Shown here in pieces: positions 23,608-34,303 of a DNA stretch of 64,000 bases. Source of the stretch: Nelumbo lutea (taxonomy: Eukaryota > Streptophyta > Magnoliopsida > Proteales > Nelumbonaceae); NCBI GenBank assembly GCA_022828595.1, contig JAKGHH010000002.1, positions 103,723,254 through 103,787,253 on the forward strand, in the 5' to 3' direction. The translations under genes were made by a program, and so were the position numbers. Positions within the stretch are counted from its first letter, which is position 1, and each line of letters opens with the position of its first letter. A model generated the notes under the pieces. That model saw nothing but the letters and a program-made list of their open reading frames with translations, ran no database searches and was not told the origin of the DNA.

Positions 23608-25144
23608 TGATGATACCAAAAAGAACCCTATTTTTATCCTCTAATATTCACTCTTTTATATTTATTTATCACTTAAATGAACTCATTACTCTTGTCTTTC
23701 GATCTAGGGCAATAAAGAAGGCAATTGGAAGAAAACAGGGCAAATCGGGTGATTTTGCACAGTTTCAGCGACAGTCAGTAATCTGGGCCTAACTCTCAAT
23801 TCCGGACACCGAATTGGACAATTCAAGAAGAATTAGAAAGACGAAAGAAAGGTCCACAACTTTTATGTTTTGGGTTTTGACAGATTCAGCCCGTATCGAG
23901 TACGAAAACGAGCCCAAAGTCAGAGCAAGTTCGCAGCCAGGCCCATTTCACAACTTAAGCCCAACTCGCAGAAGTACCTTGAAGCAGCCCAACTCGAATT
24001 CAAGAGTTAAGAGTCCGAATTTCGAATGTAATCTCCGAGGAGAGAGTTTTATCAGATCTAAAGTCTTGAATGTAATCCTAGAGAGATAAGAAGATTGAGA
24101 TTAGAGCATTAGATAAGAGTTAGGATAGGATTAGTTCAAGATAAGATCAAAACTCCCTAAGGATAAGATGATCTCCTAGAAGGAGTTGGAAAACAACCCT
24201 CTCCTTTGGCTATATAAAGAGGGGGGTGAACCAGCTCTAGCAATCACTCATTCCAAGATCCAAGACATCATCAAGAAGACCAAGAAGCAAGAAGGCAGTT
24301 CGGCTATGGAGAAGAAGAGCATGGAGATTGCGCAGATCATTAGTAGCTAAGTTTCTTTTTCTGGTTCAAGGGGGGAGGTTCGATTGTGTCATTGTGAGGT
24401 TCTGTAGTTACTTTATTTTCTTTCTTTTTAATTCAAGTATTCATTGGTTCTTATGCACATTTTTATTGGATGTTAATGTTAATTAGTCTGACAAACTGAA
24501 TTAATGTTAATTTTCCTACTGCTATCCATGATTTCGGTGATCTGTAATTGTCACGAATAATGGTACAAGTAGCAATTAGGTTGATATCTTTTTGGGGTCA
24601 ATTGTTCATGATAGCCTTTGACCAATGTTTTAACATGGTTCAACCTAAAAGAATCGATAGAACAAAATTCAGTAATTGCAACTATCTCAATTATTGTTAT
24701 TTTGGTTTAACTGTTTTCACAAATCTTAATGCTATCACTGTTTAACATGGAATGCTATCGTACCCAGTTGAGTGGTGATAAGTGTTGATCGAATGCTGGG
24801 TTTGGTCAACTGAATTAGGAAAACACAAGGTTTATTATGTCTATCCTAATAAATCTAAGGTTAAATGCTTGAATTGCAAGAATGCTGAATTGTACCTAGG
24901 ATCGATGGCCAATCAATTCAACCCGAACCCTTGAACCAGAATTCGGTAAGACTGATTTTCTCTTGTTTGATTAGTTTGTTATTCTTTTAATTTTAGTTAT
25001 TTAATTTTTCCTCACAATTACTTTATCCATTCGGCTAAGAAATTACTTATTTGCTCCCTGTGGGATTCGACCTAGAACCACTTTTACTGCAAATATTTTA
25101 TTGTGGGACTAGTACTAATTTTGAGGGCTTCGACAAACCTGTCA
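23608..25144 (+). repeat. Athila2 5' LTR
   Basis: This LTR runs TGATGATACC ... CCTGTCA, 1537 bp, with a TATA box TATATAAA at 24211-24218. It matches the solo LTRs at 13100-14629 and 30396-31932. No gene is contained. Confidence 0.95.
24211..24218 (+). promoter_or_regulatory. TATA box of the Athila2 5' LTR
   Basis: TATATAAA is followed by a purine run (GAGGGGGG), the same context as in Athila1. The transcript should start about 30 bases on. Confidence 0.7.
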
Positions 25145-25150
25145 AAATTT

Positions 25151-25168
25151 TGTCACCGTTGCCGGGGA
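25151..25168 (+). other. Primer binding site, tRNA-Asp type with two mismatches (Athila2)
   Basis: TGTCACCGTTGCCGGGGA differs from the Athila1 site at two positions (TGTCACC for TGGCGCC). The remaining 16 bases still fit tRNA-Asp. Confidence 0.85.
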
Positions 25169-25220
25169 GCAACTTTAATTTCTTAGCTATTACCTTCCTC
25201 TTGTTAACCTCTTTTGTTTT

Positions 25221-27362
25221 ATGACTCGTGCTTCTCAACGAGGTGAACTCGAGTACAATCCCGAAATTGAGAGGACCACCCGTCGTTTAAGAAAGGAGGC
25301 GAAGCAAAGGAAGGATCGTTCACCTAAAAGGGTGAACTCAGATTTCGATCTACCCACTTGTGATTTTCCCATCTTCGAAGAAGTAGAAAGAATGGCTGAC
25401 AGAGAGAGGACATTAAGGGAGTTGGCTGCACCAATTATGAACCAACAGCCCTTATGCATCACGTACCCCACTCTTGAGGTTGCTTTTGAACTCAAATCTG
25501 GTTTGATTCAATTATTACCTCTGTTTCATGGTTTCCCAGGTGAGGACCCTCACAAACATCTAAAGGAATTTCATGTTGTCTGTTCAAGCATGAAACCCCA
25601 CGGTATGTCCGAGGACCAAGTAAAACTCATAGCCTTTCCATTTACTTTAAGAGATAAAGCAAAGGATTGGTTGTATATTCTTCCTCCCGGTTCCGTACAC
25701 ACATGGGATGAGATGAACAGGATATTTTTAGATAAATATTTTCCTGCATCCTGGGCTGCAAATATAAGAAAAGAAATATGTGGAGTTCGGAAATTTGGTG
25801 GTGAGACACTATACGAATATTGGGAAATATTTAAACAACTTGTTGCTAGCTGTCCACATCACCAAATACCCGAACAACTATTAATCCAATACTTCTACGA
25901 AGGGTTGCCGCCCATGGATAGAAGTATAGTCGATGCAGCCAGTGGAGGAGCCTTGGTGAACAAGACACCCGAAGCGGCCAGGGAGTTAGTCTCCAACATG
26001 GCCGAAAATTCACAATAGTTCGGTGCAAGGACAGATGGTACCATTAGACGGGTTAATGAGGTAAGCCATGTAAATTTTGAAAATCAGATTTCTGACCTAA
26101 CTGCTTTGGTAAGACAACTCGCTGCAGGACAAGTACAAACTGCCAGGGTGTGTGGTATCTGTTCGATTCCTGGCCATCCTACGGACATGTGTCCATCATT
26201 GCAAGATGGTTCGATGCAGAAAGTCAATGCCGTAGGAGGATTCCCGGGCCAGCCCCAACGAAAGTATGATCCCTACTCCAATTATTACAATCCGGGGTGG
26301 AGAGATCACCCAAACCTAAGCTACAGGAACCAAGGAGGACAGCAGCAATACCAGCACCATTTTTTCAGTCGACAGCCCCAGTTTTCAACACCCATCACAG
26401 CACAAGGCCAACCCTCGAATTTAGGTACGTCATTAGAAGATATAGTTAAGGCTCGAGCTACTAATACTCAGCAATTTCAATAGGAAACAAGAGCCAATAT
26501 TCAGAATTTGGTGAACCAAATCAGCCAACTTGCCACTGCCATTAGCAAGTTGGAGGTGCAGAGCTCCGGGAAACTACCATCACAAACGGTAGTCAACCCC
26601 AAGGAGAGTGTAAGTGCAGTGGTGATAAGAAGCGGGAAGGAACTACAACTAGAACCTACATCACCAAGGAAGGTGGATAAAGGGCAGGAAGAAGACAAGG
26701 TGAAAGACTCAAGAGTTAGAGAGAACATTTCAGCCATGATCAAGAGGACCTTACCAGAAAAACATGTTGATCCAGGTATGTTCACCCTACCTTGTGTGAT
26801 TGGCAATAAGCAAATCGAGTATGCCATGCTAGACTTAGGTGCATCTATCAACATCATGCCATATTCGATTTACTGTGATTTGAGATTAGGTCCTTTAAGG
26901 GAAACTAAAGCTGTTATCCAATTAGCTAATCGTTCTAACGCCTTCCCAGAAGGGATTGTTGAGAATGTAATGGTGCAGGTTAACGATTTAATTTTCCCAG
27001 CTGATTTTTACATTCTGAAGATGGAGGAGGACACGATCGAAAGTTCAGCCCCACTTCTATTAGGCAGGCCATTTATGAAAATGGCCAAGACCAAAATAGA
27101 TGTGGATGAGGGTACCCTCTCCGTCGAAATCGGCGGGGAGACTATTAAATTTAATATTTTTGAAGCTACGAAGTACCCAAATGAAGACCATTCAGTTGAC
27201 ACTATTGATTCAACTGTGCAGGAATTTTTTGAAAAAGATATGAATGAGGAGCTAGAATTGAGTGCACAATTGGATACGAAGGCCCCTATTCCAGATTTGA
27301 ACCCGCTCATGATGGATGGAAGGGGAGCACACCAAAAGCTGAAACCACAAGAGCTAAAGTAG
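25221..27362 (+). pseudogene. gag: Athila2 gag-protease
   Basis: The start is ATG 25221. One frame runs to TAG 27360, with in-frame TAG codons at 26016 (after ENSQ) and 26481 (after QQFQ). The gag domain covers codons 1-265 (EDPHKHLKEFHVVCSSMKP; YEYWEIFKQL). The knuckle CGICSIPGHPTDMC is near 26150-26195. The protease motif LDLGASINIMPYSIY is near 26830, and LLGRPFMKMAKTKIDV near 27056. The first TAG is at the same place as in Athila1; the second is not (Athila1 has CAG). The element would supply particle protein only and rely on a partner for RT and integrase. Confidence 0.88.
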
Positions 27363-27557
27363 CAAAGGAGGACGTCGAGCATAACGATGTTAAACAATTG
27401 CGCTTGTGGGAGGCAACCCATTGTGTTTAGTTAATTTTGTTATTTTGTTTGGTTTTGATTTTTGTGTTTAGTAGGAACCCAACAAAACAAACAGGGAAGT
27501 ACCCCCAAATCCTTCTACTTTATGCATAATCACATACATTGGGGACAATGTATAACT

Positions 27558-27573
27558 TAAGTGTGGGGGGATT
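27558..27573 (+). other. Second polypurine tract copy (Athila2)
   Basis: TAAGTGTGGGGGGATT is identical over 16 bases to the PPT at 28543-28558 but lies 985 bp upstream of it, just after the end of pol. It could act as an internal PPT. Confidence 0.7.
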
Positions 27574-27950
27574 AGGGAAATCTGATGGAAATTTGGGATA
27601 CCTTACCTTCTTCAAATTTCTGCTCCCAGAAACTTATCCTTGAATGATTTCAACTTATCAGGAATCATGTGCTTAGGCTGAATAGATAAGATAGGATGCA
27701 AGCATGACTAACTGAATCTTTCTTGGCTGCATATGGTACCTCATGATTTTAATCGATCAATAGGCAAGATGCATAAGGGTTTGATTGATTTTCACATAAT
27801 TATCTATCAAACATGGGTTGATTATTCTAGAACTTGCTGTGTTAGGCATATAGAGACCACAATCAATGAATTCATGGATCAGGCGGTGTAACCCTGTGAT
27901 TCTTGTGAAAAAAAAAAAGAAAGGGAGTTTGAAACTAAAATCGTGACTAA

Positions 27951-28123
27951 TGTGAGATGGAGCATAAAATGCACTCACATCTAGAAACAAAAAACAAGTG
28001 TGAGATGGAGCATAAAATGCACTCACATTTAGAAATGAAAGCAATTGTGAGATGGGGCATAAAATGCACTCACATCTTGAAAAGAAGGCAAGGGTGAGAT
28101 GGAGCATAAAATGCACTCACCCT
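27951..28123 (+). repeat. Tandem hairpin repeats (4 units) in Athila2
   Basis: Units are at 27951-27979, 27999-28027, 28046-28074 and 28091-28123, spaced 45-48 bp. Each has the core ATGGAGCATAAAATGCA (GGGGC in unit 3) between complementary arms: TGTGAG with CTCACA in units 1-3, AGGGTGAG with CTCACCCT in unit 4. GCAT and ATGC inside the core can pair over an AAA loop. The same array in another version occurs in Athila3 at 63585-63839. Confidence 0.9.
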
Positions 28124-28520
28124 AGAACCCCAACCCCATTCTCACCTTCAGATCCTAGGAATTCACATTAAGTGGTGGAGATGTGATGCATAGCAAACTT
28201 ATGGCAATAAGCACACATTGTTTTGATTCAAAGAAAAGTAATTGCATCTGGCTGAATTGGTTTGTTAAAAGCAATGAGCACCCGTGCAGTCCAAGGAGTT
28301 TCAGCCCTGGAAGGCTTGTCTCCTTGACTATCGATTTAACTTGGGACCATGAGAAAGGTGATTTGCGATCACTCTTGGACAAGAAAAAGGGGAGAGAGAG
28401 ATGAAAAGGGAAATGTTACCAAGTCTGAACTAAAGTATGAAATGAACTAGGCCTCATGTAGAGAAAAATAAATATTGAAAATCAATAGTTAGTCTCTCTT
28501 GTGTTATTTGAGTTTTTGCC

Positions 28521-28538
28521 TTGCCCGAGGACGGGCAA
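28521..28538 (+). other. Stem-loop upstream of the Athila2 PPT
   Basis: TTGCCCG, loop AGGA, CGGGCAA: a 7-bp perfect stem a few bases before the PPT. It is conserved in Athila3 at 63316-63333. Confidence 0.8.
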
Positions 28539-28542
28539 AGTT

Positions 28543-28558
28543 TAAGTGTGGGGGGATT
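28543..28558 (+). other. Athila2 polypurine tract
   Basis: TAAGTGTGGGGGGATT directly abuts the 3' LTR start TGATGAGAC at 28559. Confidence 0.9.
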
Positions 28559-30020
28559 TGATGAGACAAAAAAGAACCCTATTTTTATCCTCTAATATTC
28601 ACTCTTTTATATTTATTTATCACTTAAATGAATTCATTACTCTTGTCTTTCGATCTAGGGCAATAAAGAAAGCAATTGGAAGAAAACAGGGCAAATCGGG
28701 TGATTTTGCACAGTTTCGGTGACAGTCAGTAATCTGGGCCTAACTCTCAAATCCGGACACCGAATTGGACAATTCAAGAAGCATTAGAAAGATGAAAGGA
28801 AGACCCAAAACTTTTGTATTTTGGGTTTTGACAGATTCGGCCCGTATCGAGTACGAAAACGAGCCCAAATTCGGAGCAAGTTCGCAGCCAGGCCCATTTC
28901 ACAACTTAAGCCCAACTCGCAGAAATACCTTGAAGCAGCCCAACTCGAATTTAAGAGTTAAGAGTCCGAATTTCGAATGTAATCTCCAAGGAAAGAGTTT
29001 TATCAGATCTAAAGTCTTGAATTTAATCTTAGAGAGATAAGAAGATTGAGATTAGAGCATTAGATATGAGATAGCCCTCTCCTTTGGCTATATAAAGAGG
29101 GGGGCGAACCAGCTCTAGCAATCACTCATTCTAAGATCCAAGACATCATCAAGAAGACCAAGAAGCAAGAAGGCAGTTCGGCTATGGAGAAGAAGAGCAT
29201 GGAGATTGCGCAGATCATGAGTAGCTAAGTTTCTTTTTCTGGTTCAAGGGGGGAGGTTCGATTGTGTCATTGTGAGGTTCTGTAGTTATTTTATTTTCTT
29301 TCTTTTTAATTCAAGTATTCATTGGTTCTTGTGCACATTTTTATTGGATGTTAATGTTAATTAGTCTGACAAACTGAATTAATGTTGATTTTCCTACTGC
29401 TATCCATGATTTCGGTGATCCGTAATTGTCACGAATAATGGTACAAGTAGCAATTAGGTTGATATTTTTTGGGTCAATTGTTTGTGACAGCCTTTGACCA
29501 ATGTTTTAACATGGTTCAACCTAAAAGAATCGATGGAGCAAAATTCAGTAATTGCAGCTATCTCAATTATTGTTATTTTGGTTTAACAGTTTTCACAAAT
29601 CTTAATGCTATCACTGTTTAAAATGGAACGCTATCGTACCCAGTTGAGTGGTGATAAGTGTTGATCGAATGTTGGGTTTGGTCAACTGAATTAGGAAAAC
29701 ACAAGGTTTATTATGGCTATCCTAATAAATCTAAGGTTAAATGCTTGAATTGCAAGAATGCTGAATTGTATCTAGGATCGATGGCCAATCGATTCAACCC
29801 GAACCCTTGAACCAGAATTCGGTAAGACTGATTTTCTCTTGTTTGATTAGTTTGTTATTCTTTTAATTTTAGTTATTTAATTTTCCCACACAATTACTTT
29901 ATCCATTTGGCTAAGAAATTACTGATTTTCTCCCTGTGGGATTCGACCTAGAACCAATTTTACTGCAAATATTTTATTGTGGGACTAGTACTAATTTTGA
30001 GGGCTTCGACAAACCCGTCA
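28559..30020 (+). repeat. Athila2 3' LTR
   Basis: This 1462-bp LTR ends CCCGTCA and is followed by the GTCGT duplication. It is about 75 bp shorter than the 5' LTR, mainly from one deletion near 29070. The TATA box is at 29089-29096. The other differences from the 5' LTR are scattered substitutions. Confidence 0.95.
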
Positions 30021-30025
30021 GTCGT

Positions 30026-30395
30026 TCCCAAAAATAGTGTCACTTCACCTTCACTCAATCTTTTGTTAACTTTGAACCCCTGTAGTGAGTTACACGCATG
30101 AGTTGAAGCCCCGGAGTCAACGCACCAGGACACAAAAGTAACTAACATATTAGTTTCTATAACACAAGTTTCGATGTTACCTTTCTTAGATTCTAGGTAG
30201 GCAGGACAATTCCTCTTTCAGTGGCCGGTCTGCTTGCAGAAGTGACAGACATCAGATGCCTTGTTCTTCTTCTACTTCTTGGGTTTGACAACTTTCTTCT
30301 AGGGCTTCTTTGCCTTTCTCCTTTTCTTGCCCGATTTGTTAGCTTCAGCAAGCATAACCACAGGCTCATCCTTCTTGAGTAGATCCTCGGCCCTC
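30026..30395 (-). pseudogene. Copia D gag C-terminus and start of protease
   Basis: Minus-strand continuation of gag after the solo LTR. A Lys-rich stretch with stops is followed by the zinc knuckle CHFCKQTGH-KRNC (about 30210-30255), whose Trp codon TGG has become TGA, and by the protease motif WCVDSGASTH (about 30100-30130). The frame enters Athila2 after FLGTT at 30026 and resumes at 23602. Gag-protease in this Copia family is a single frame; this copy is broken by several nonsense codons. Confidence 0.85.
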
Positions 30396-31932
30396 TGACG
30401 GGTTTGTCGAAGCCCTCAAAATTATTACAAGTCCCACAATAAAATATTTGCAGTAAAAGTGGTTCTAGGTCGAATCCCACAGGGAGCAAATCAGTAATTT
30501 CTTAGCCGAATGGACAAAGTAATTGTGTGGGAATATTAAATAACTAAAATTAAAAGAATAACAAACTAAACAAACAAGAGAAAATCAGTCTTACCGAATT
30601 CTGGTTCAAGGGTTCGGGTTGAATCGATTGGCCATCGATCCTAGGTACAATTCAGCATTCTTGCAATTCAAGCATTTAACCTTAGATTTATTAGGATAGC
30701 CATAATAAACCTTGTGTTTTCCTAATTCAGTTGACCAAACGCAGCATTCGATCAACACTTATCACCACTCAACTGGGTACAATAGCGTTCCATGTTAAAC
30801 AATGATAGCATTAAGATTTGTGAAAACAGTTAAACCAAAATAACAATAATTGAGATAGCTGCAATTACTGAATTTTGTTCCATCGATTCTTTTAGGTTGA
30901 ACCATGTTAAAACATTGGTCAAAGGCTGTCACGAACAATTGACCCAAAAAATATATCAACCTAATTGCTACTTGTACCATTATTCGTGACAATTACGGAT
31001 CACCGAAATCATGGATAGCAGTAGGAAAATCAACATTAATTCAGTTTGTCAGACTAATTAACATTAACATCCAATAAAAATGTGCACAAGAACCAATGAA
31101 TACTTGAATTAAAAAGAAGGAAAATAAAGTAACTACAGAACCTCACAATGACACAATCGAACCTCCCCCCTTGAACCAGAAAAAGAAACTTAGCTACTCA
31201 TGATCTGCGCAATCTCCATGCTCTTCTTCTCCATAGCCGAACTGCCTTCTTGCTTCTTGGTCTTCTTGATGATGTCTTGGATCTTGGAATGAGTGATTGT
31301 TAGAGCTGGTTCACCCCCCTCTTTATATAGCCAAAGGAGAGGGCTGTTTTCCAACTCCTTCTAGGAGATCATGTTATCCTTAGGGAGTTTTGATCTTATC
31401 TTGAACTAATCCTATCCTATCTCATATCTAATGCTCTAATCTCAATCTTCTTATCTCTCTAGGATTACATTCAAGACTTTAGATCTGATAAAACTCTTTC
31501 CTTGGAGATTACATTCGAAATTCGGACTCTTAACTCTTGAATTCGAGTTGGGTTGCTTCAAGGTACTTCTGCGAGTTGGGCTTAAGTTGCGAAATGAGTC
31601 TGGCAGTGAACTTGCTCCGAATTTGGGCTCGTTTTCGTACTTGATGCGGGCCGAATCTGTCAAAACCCAAAACATAAAAGTTGTGGGCTTTCCTTTTATC
31701 TTTCTAATGCTTCTTGAATTGTCTAATTCGGTGTCCGGAATTGAGAGTTAGGCCCAGATTACTAACTATCGCCGAAACTGTGCGAAATCACCCGATTTGC
31801 CCTGTTTTCTTTCAATTGCCTTCTTTATTGCCCTGAATCGAAATACAAGAGTAATGAGTCCATTTAAGTGCTAAATAAATGTAAACGAGTGAATATTAGG
31901 GGATAAAATTAGGGTTCGTTTTGGTCTCATCA
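30396..31932 (-). mobile_element. Solo Athila LTR (Athila2 subfamily) in Copia D gag
   Basis: This 1537-bp reverse-oriented LTR has perfect target duplications CCCTC at 30391-30395 and 31933-31937. Its length equals that of the Athila2 5' LTR. Removing it rejoins the gag segment NMLQRAEDLL. The reverse TATA box is at 31322-31329. Confidence 0.95.
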
Positions 31933-31937
31933 CCCTC

Positions 31938-32509
31938 TGCAACATATTGCTGAGTTCCTGGACGTTGACATTCAGCTTATTCATATTGTAGTTCATTGTG
32001 AACGCATTGAAGGAAGAGGGCAAAGAGTTCAGGATGGCATCCACTTGCATGCCAAGATCTAGCCCGGATCCAAGAGCTTCGAGTTCGTTAATGTATCCCA
32101 TCATCCGAAGACAATGGTCATGAACTTTCTACCCCTTGGACATCTGCGCGGTCATGAACAATTTCAGGACCTTCTATCGAGTAGAATGGTTCTACTCTTC
32201 ATACCTTGTTCTTAGACTGTCCAATATGTCATTGGCTAGTTCGATCTGATCGAACTACTTCTGTATTGAGTTGTCTAATGAGGCATTGACAAAGTAGCGG
32301 GCTAGGGAGTTCTTATCCTCCCAATCTTGGTAGTCCCTCCTACGGGCCTCAGAAGCCCTATCACCCGGACGTTCCGGGGCAGGATTTTTCACCACCTTGT
32401 CTAACTTTTCGGAAGTTATGACCAGCATAAGATTTCTGTACCAATCGGCATAGTTTGGACCCTTAAGCTTGTTATCGTCTAGAAGCTTTGCAAATTGACC
32501 GTTTGCCAT
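31938..32509 (-). pseudogene. gag: Copia D gag, N-terminal part
   Basis: The start chosen is the ATG whose complement lies at 32507-32509, giving MANGQFAKLLDDNKLKGP; an upstream in-frame extension lacks an ATG and is not conserved. The frame has stops near 32253, 32190, 32175 and 32130, replacing Gln, Arg or Trp codons of related copies, then reaches NMLQR at the solo LTR. This is the Copia capsid region; it is interrupted and dead. Confidence 0.85.
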
Positions 32510-34288
32510 TTTCTGATAAAACAACAAAGATGTTAGTCCACAACCTTAGTTTGATTCATGTTACCTACATAGATATGGTTTTTAATCTATGTGCCATTCC
32601 CATTTATTCATCTCTAAGATTTCCCTCCTTTTTCAGTGACAGAGACGACGAAATGTCTCTGGAAATGTGAGAAATCACATGGGGTGCGTGAAACCAACTG
32701 TTTCAGCTGCAAAACTCCATCACCTTTCTGTGATGGATCATATCCACTCATCAAATGAGTATCCCTTTGGCCTTTGTCAGACAAGATTCAGAGCCATTTT
32801 CAGGTAAACCTTTCTGTCCAGTGAGTGCTCACCCATCATATTCCGGTTATGCCAAGGTACCGTGAGAGAGTTCCCATTTTCTGGTGAAGCCCCTCCCACA
32901 TCGGTCTATGACGCCCCTATCATCTTATGAAACACTCTGACAGATCCAACAGCAAATGGATAGCCCAATTTTATGGTGTGTTTCCTCATTACTGAAGGAC
33001 CCATCATTGTGCTAATGACGGAAGGCCTTTAGAGGGTCCATCATATGGATCTCCCTATCACATGCATTCATATTTGCTGGAGGGAATGAGATTACGCCCT
33101 AGTTCTAATTTAGGTCAAACCAGAGTGGCTCCCACTGACTTTCATAAAGTCAGATTTCTAGTGGGCCTTAATCGGCTAGGGGTTCCGTAAGCATCCCTTT
33201 TCAGGGTTGTGGGGCCCACCAAGTAAGGAGGGGTCATCCAATGACCTTAAGGGACACCATGGCAATTATGTGCATTCAGTCATGGTGTGCACAAGAGCCA
33301 CTAACGAGTCATCATGGGCCAAGTGCTTATGGCCCATGGTCGCAGCACATCAAACATCCAAACATCACATGTAAAGGAGGAATTGATCCAATCAATTAAT
33401 TGCTGTAAAGCCAATCGAATAGCCCATTTAAAATCTAAATCATTAGCAATTAATGTCTACTAAGTGTATGGGCTGAATCACAGTTAGCAGTTCAGCCCAT
33501 ACAGCTTTTCTCACAATAATGGGCTCTTGCAGTTTTAACCCTTTAAAACTGGGCTTTACAGGTGGGCCGAATTAATCCCTGTAATTGAACATCAGATTTG
33601 GAACAGAAAGTGTGAGAAATATGGACTGAAAAACAGCCCCCTTCGAACCCCAGATTCGGTCCAAACAGTTTTGGTCAAATCTAGTCCGAAATGGTCCAAA
33701 ACTGATTTTCAATTCAAGAATTAATTCATGAAAGATCTGAAATTAATAATCTTGATTTTAAACAAACACAAATCAACTATGGACTGTCTGCACCACCTGC
33801 AAAACAGAGGTTAATCACTAATGTTGCAGTTTCATAAACTGCAAATCGCAGGAAGCGATTTCTCCAACTGCGAATCTCCAGCGCCGCCATCTTCTTCCTT
33901 CTTCTTTAATCAAGAAAATAAATAACAAAAATCCTATTTCTATTAATTAATTACATTCTTGATCAAATCCTATACATTTAGTCTAGAAAAATAAAAAATT
34001 ATTTACAGACCGAATTGAATAAAATAAATGAAAAAGGGTGCGCAGACCATCTGCGCCAAAACTGTACTACGATCTTCAGGTTCGAACAGTCCATTAAATC
34101 AAAAATAAATAAAGAACAATTCTAAATAAATTTTTGATTTAACAAAAATTAATTTCAGATCAATCGCCTTTAACAAGAAACCATTTCTTGAGAAAAAAGA
34201 AAGCAATCTAAGCAAATCTTGGCAGAACATCTTCTGACCACTTGCATAGGGTCAGATCTAATTTTCTTTTGGTTCAAGATTTGAACCT
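32510..34288 (-). other. Copia D untranslated leader
   Basis: About 1.78 kb of non-coding sequence lies between the primer site and gag, homologous to 7474-9240 in Copia A. The conserved inverted repeat has arms ACACCATG (33254-33261) and CATGGTGT (33281-33288). No gene seen. Confidence 0.8.
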
Positions 34289-34302
34289 GGGCTCTAACAC
34301 CA
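34289..34302 (-). other. Primer binding site, tRNA-iMet type, mutated (Copia D)
   Basis: On the minus strand it reads TGGTGTTAGAGCCC against the usual TGGTATCAGAGCCA, next to the 5' LTR end. Confidence 0.8.
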
Positions 34303-34303
34303 C

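Larger units (their letters stand above)
27363..28542 (+). other. Athila2 post-pol region (non-coding)
   Basis: After the stop, about 65 bases read like the usual end of an Athila pol (a GRQP-like block in another frame). A copy of the PPT follows at 27558-27573, then roughly 370 bases without recognisable features, the hairpin array at 27951-28123, more unassigned sequence, and a stem-loop at 28521-28538. No env-like reading frame is seen; the ORFs here on either strand are chance frames. Confidence 0.7.
23608..30020 (+). mobile_element. Athila2: Athila-type element lacking RT, RNase H and integrase
   Basis: Complete LTRs (23608-25144 and 28559-30020), a primer site, a gag-protease frame (25221-27362), a long non-coding tail with hairpin repeats, and a PPT. 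Target duplications GTCGT lie at 23603-23607 and 30021-30025, so it moved as a unit or was deleted afterwards. The frame goes from protease straight to a short tail (27363-27430) that resembles the end of Athila pol. RT, RNase H and integrase are absent. The layout resembles the non-autonomous elements called TR-GAG. It sits in the protease frame of Copia D. Confidence 0.93.

Noticed and set aside
27757..28116. Possible env-like protein in Athila2
   Set aside because: The only long frame is antisense and follows the hairpin repeats; no signal peptide or membrane pattern fits an Athila env.
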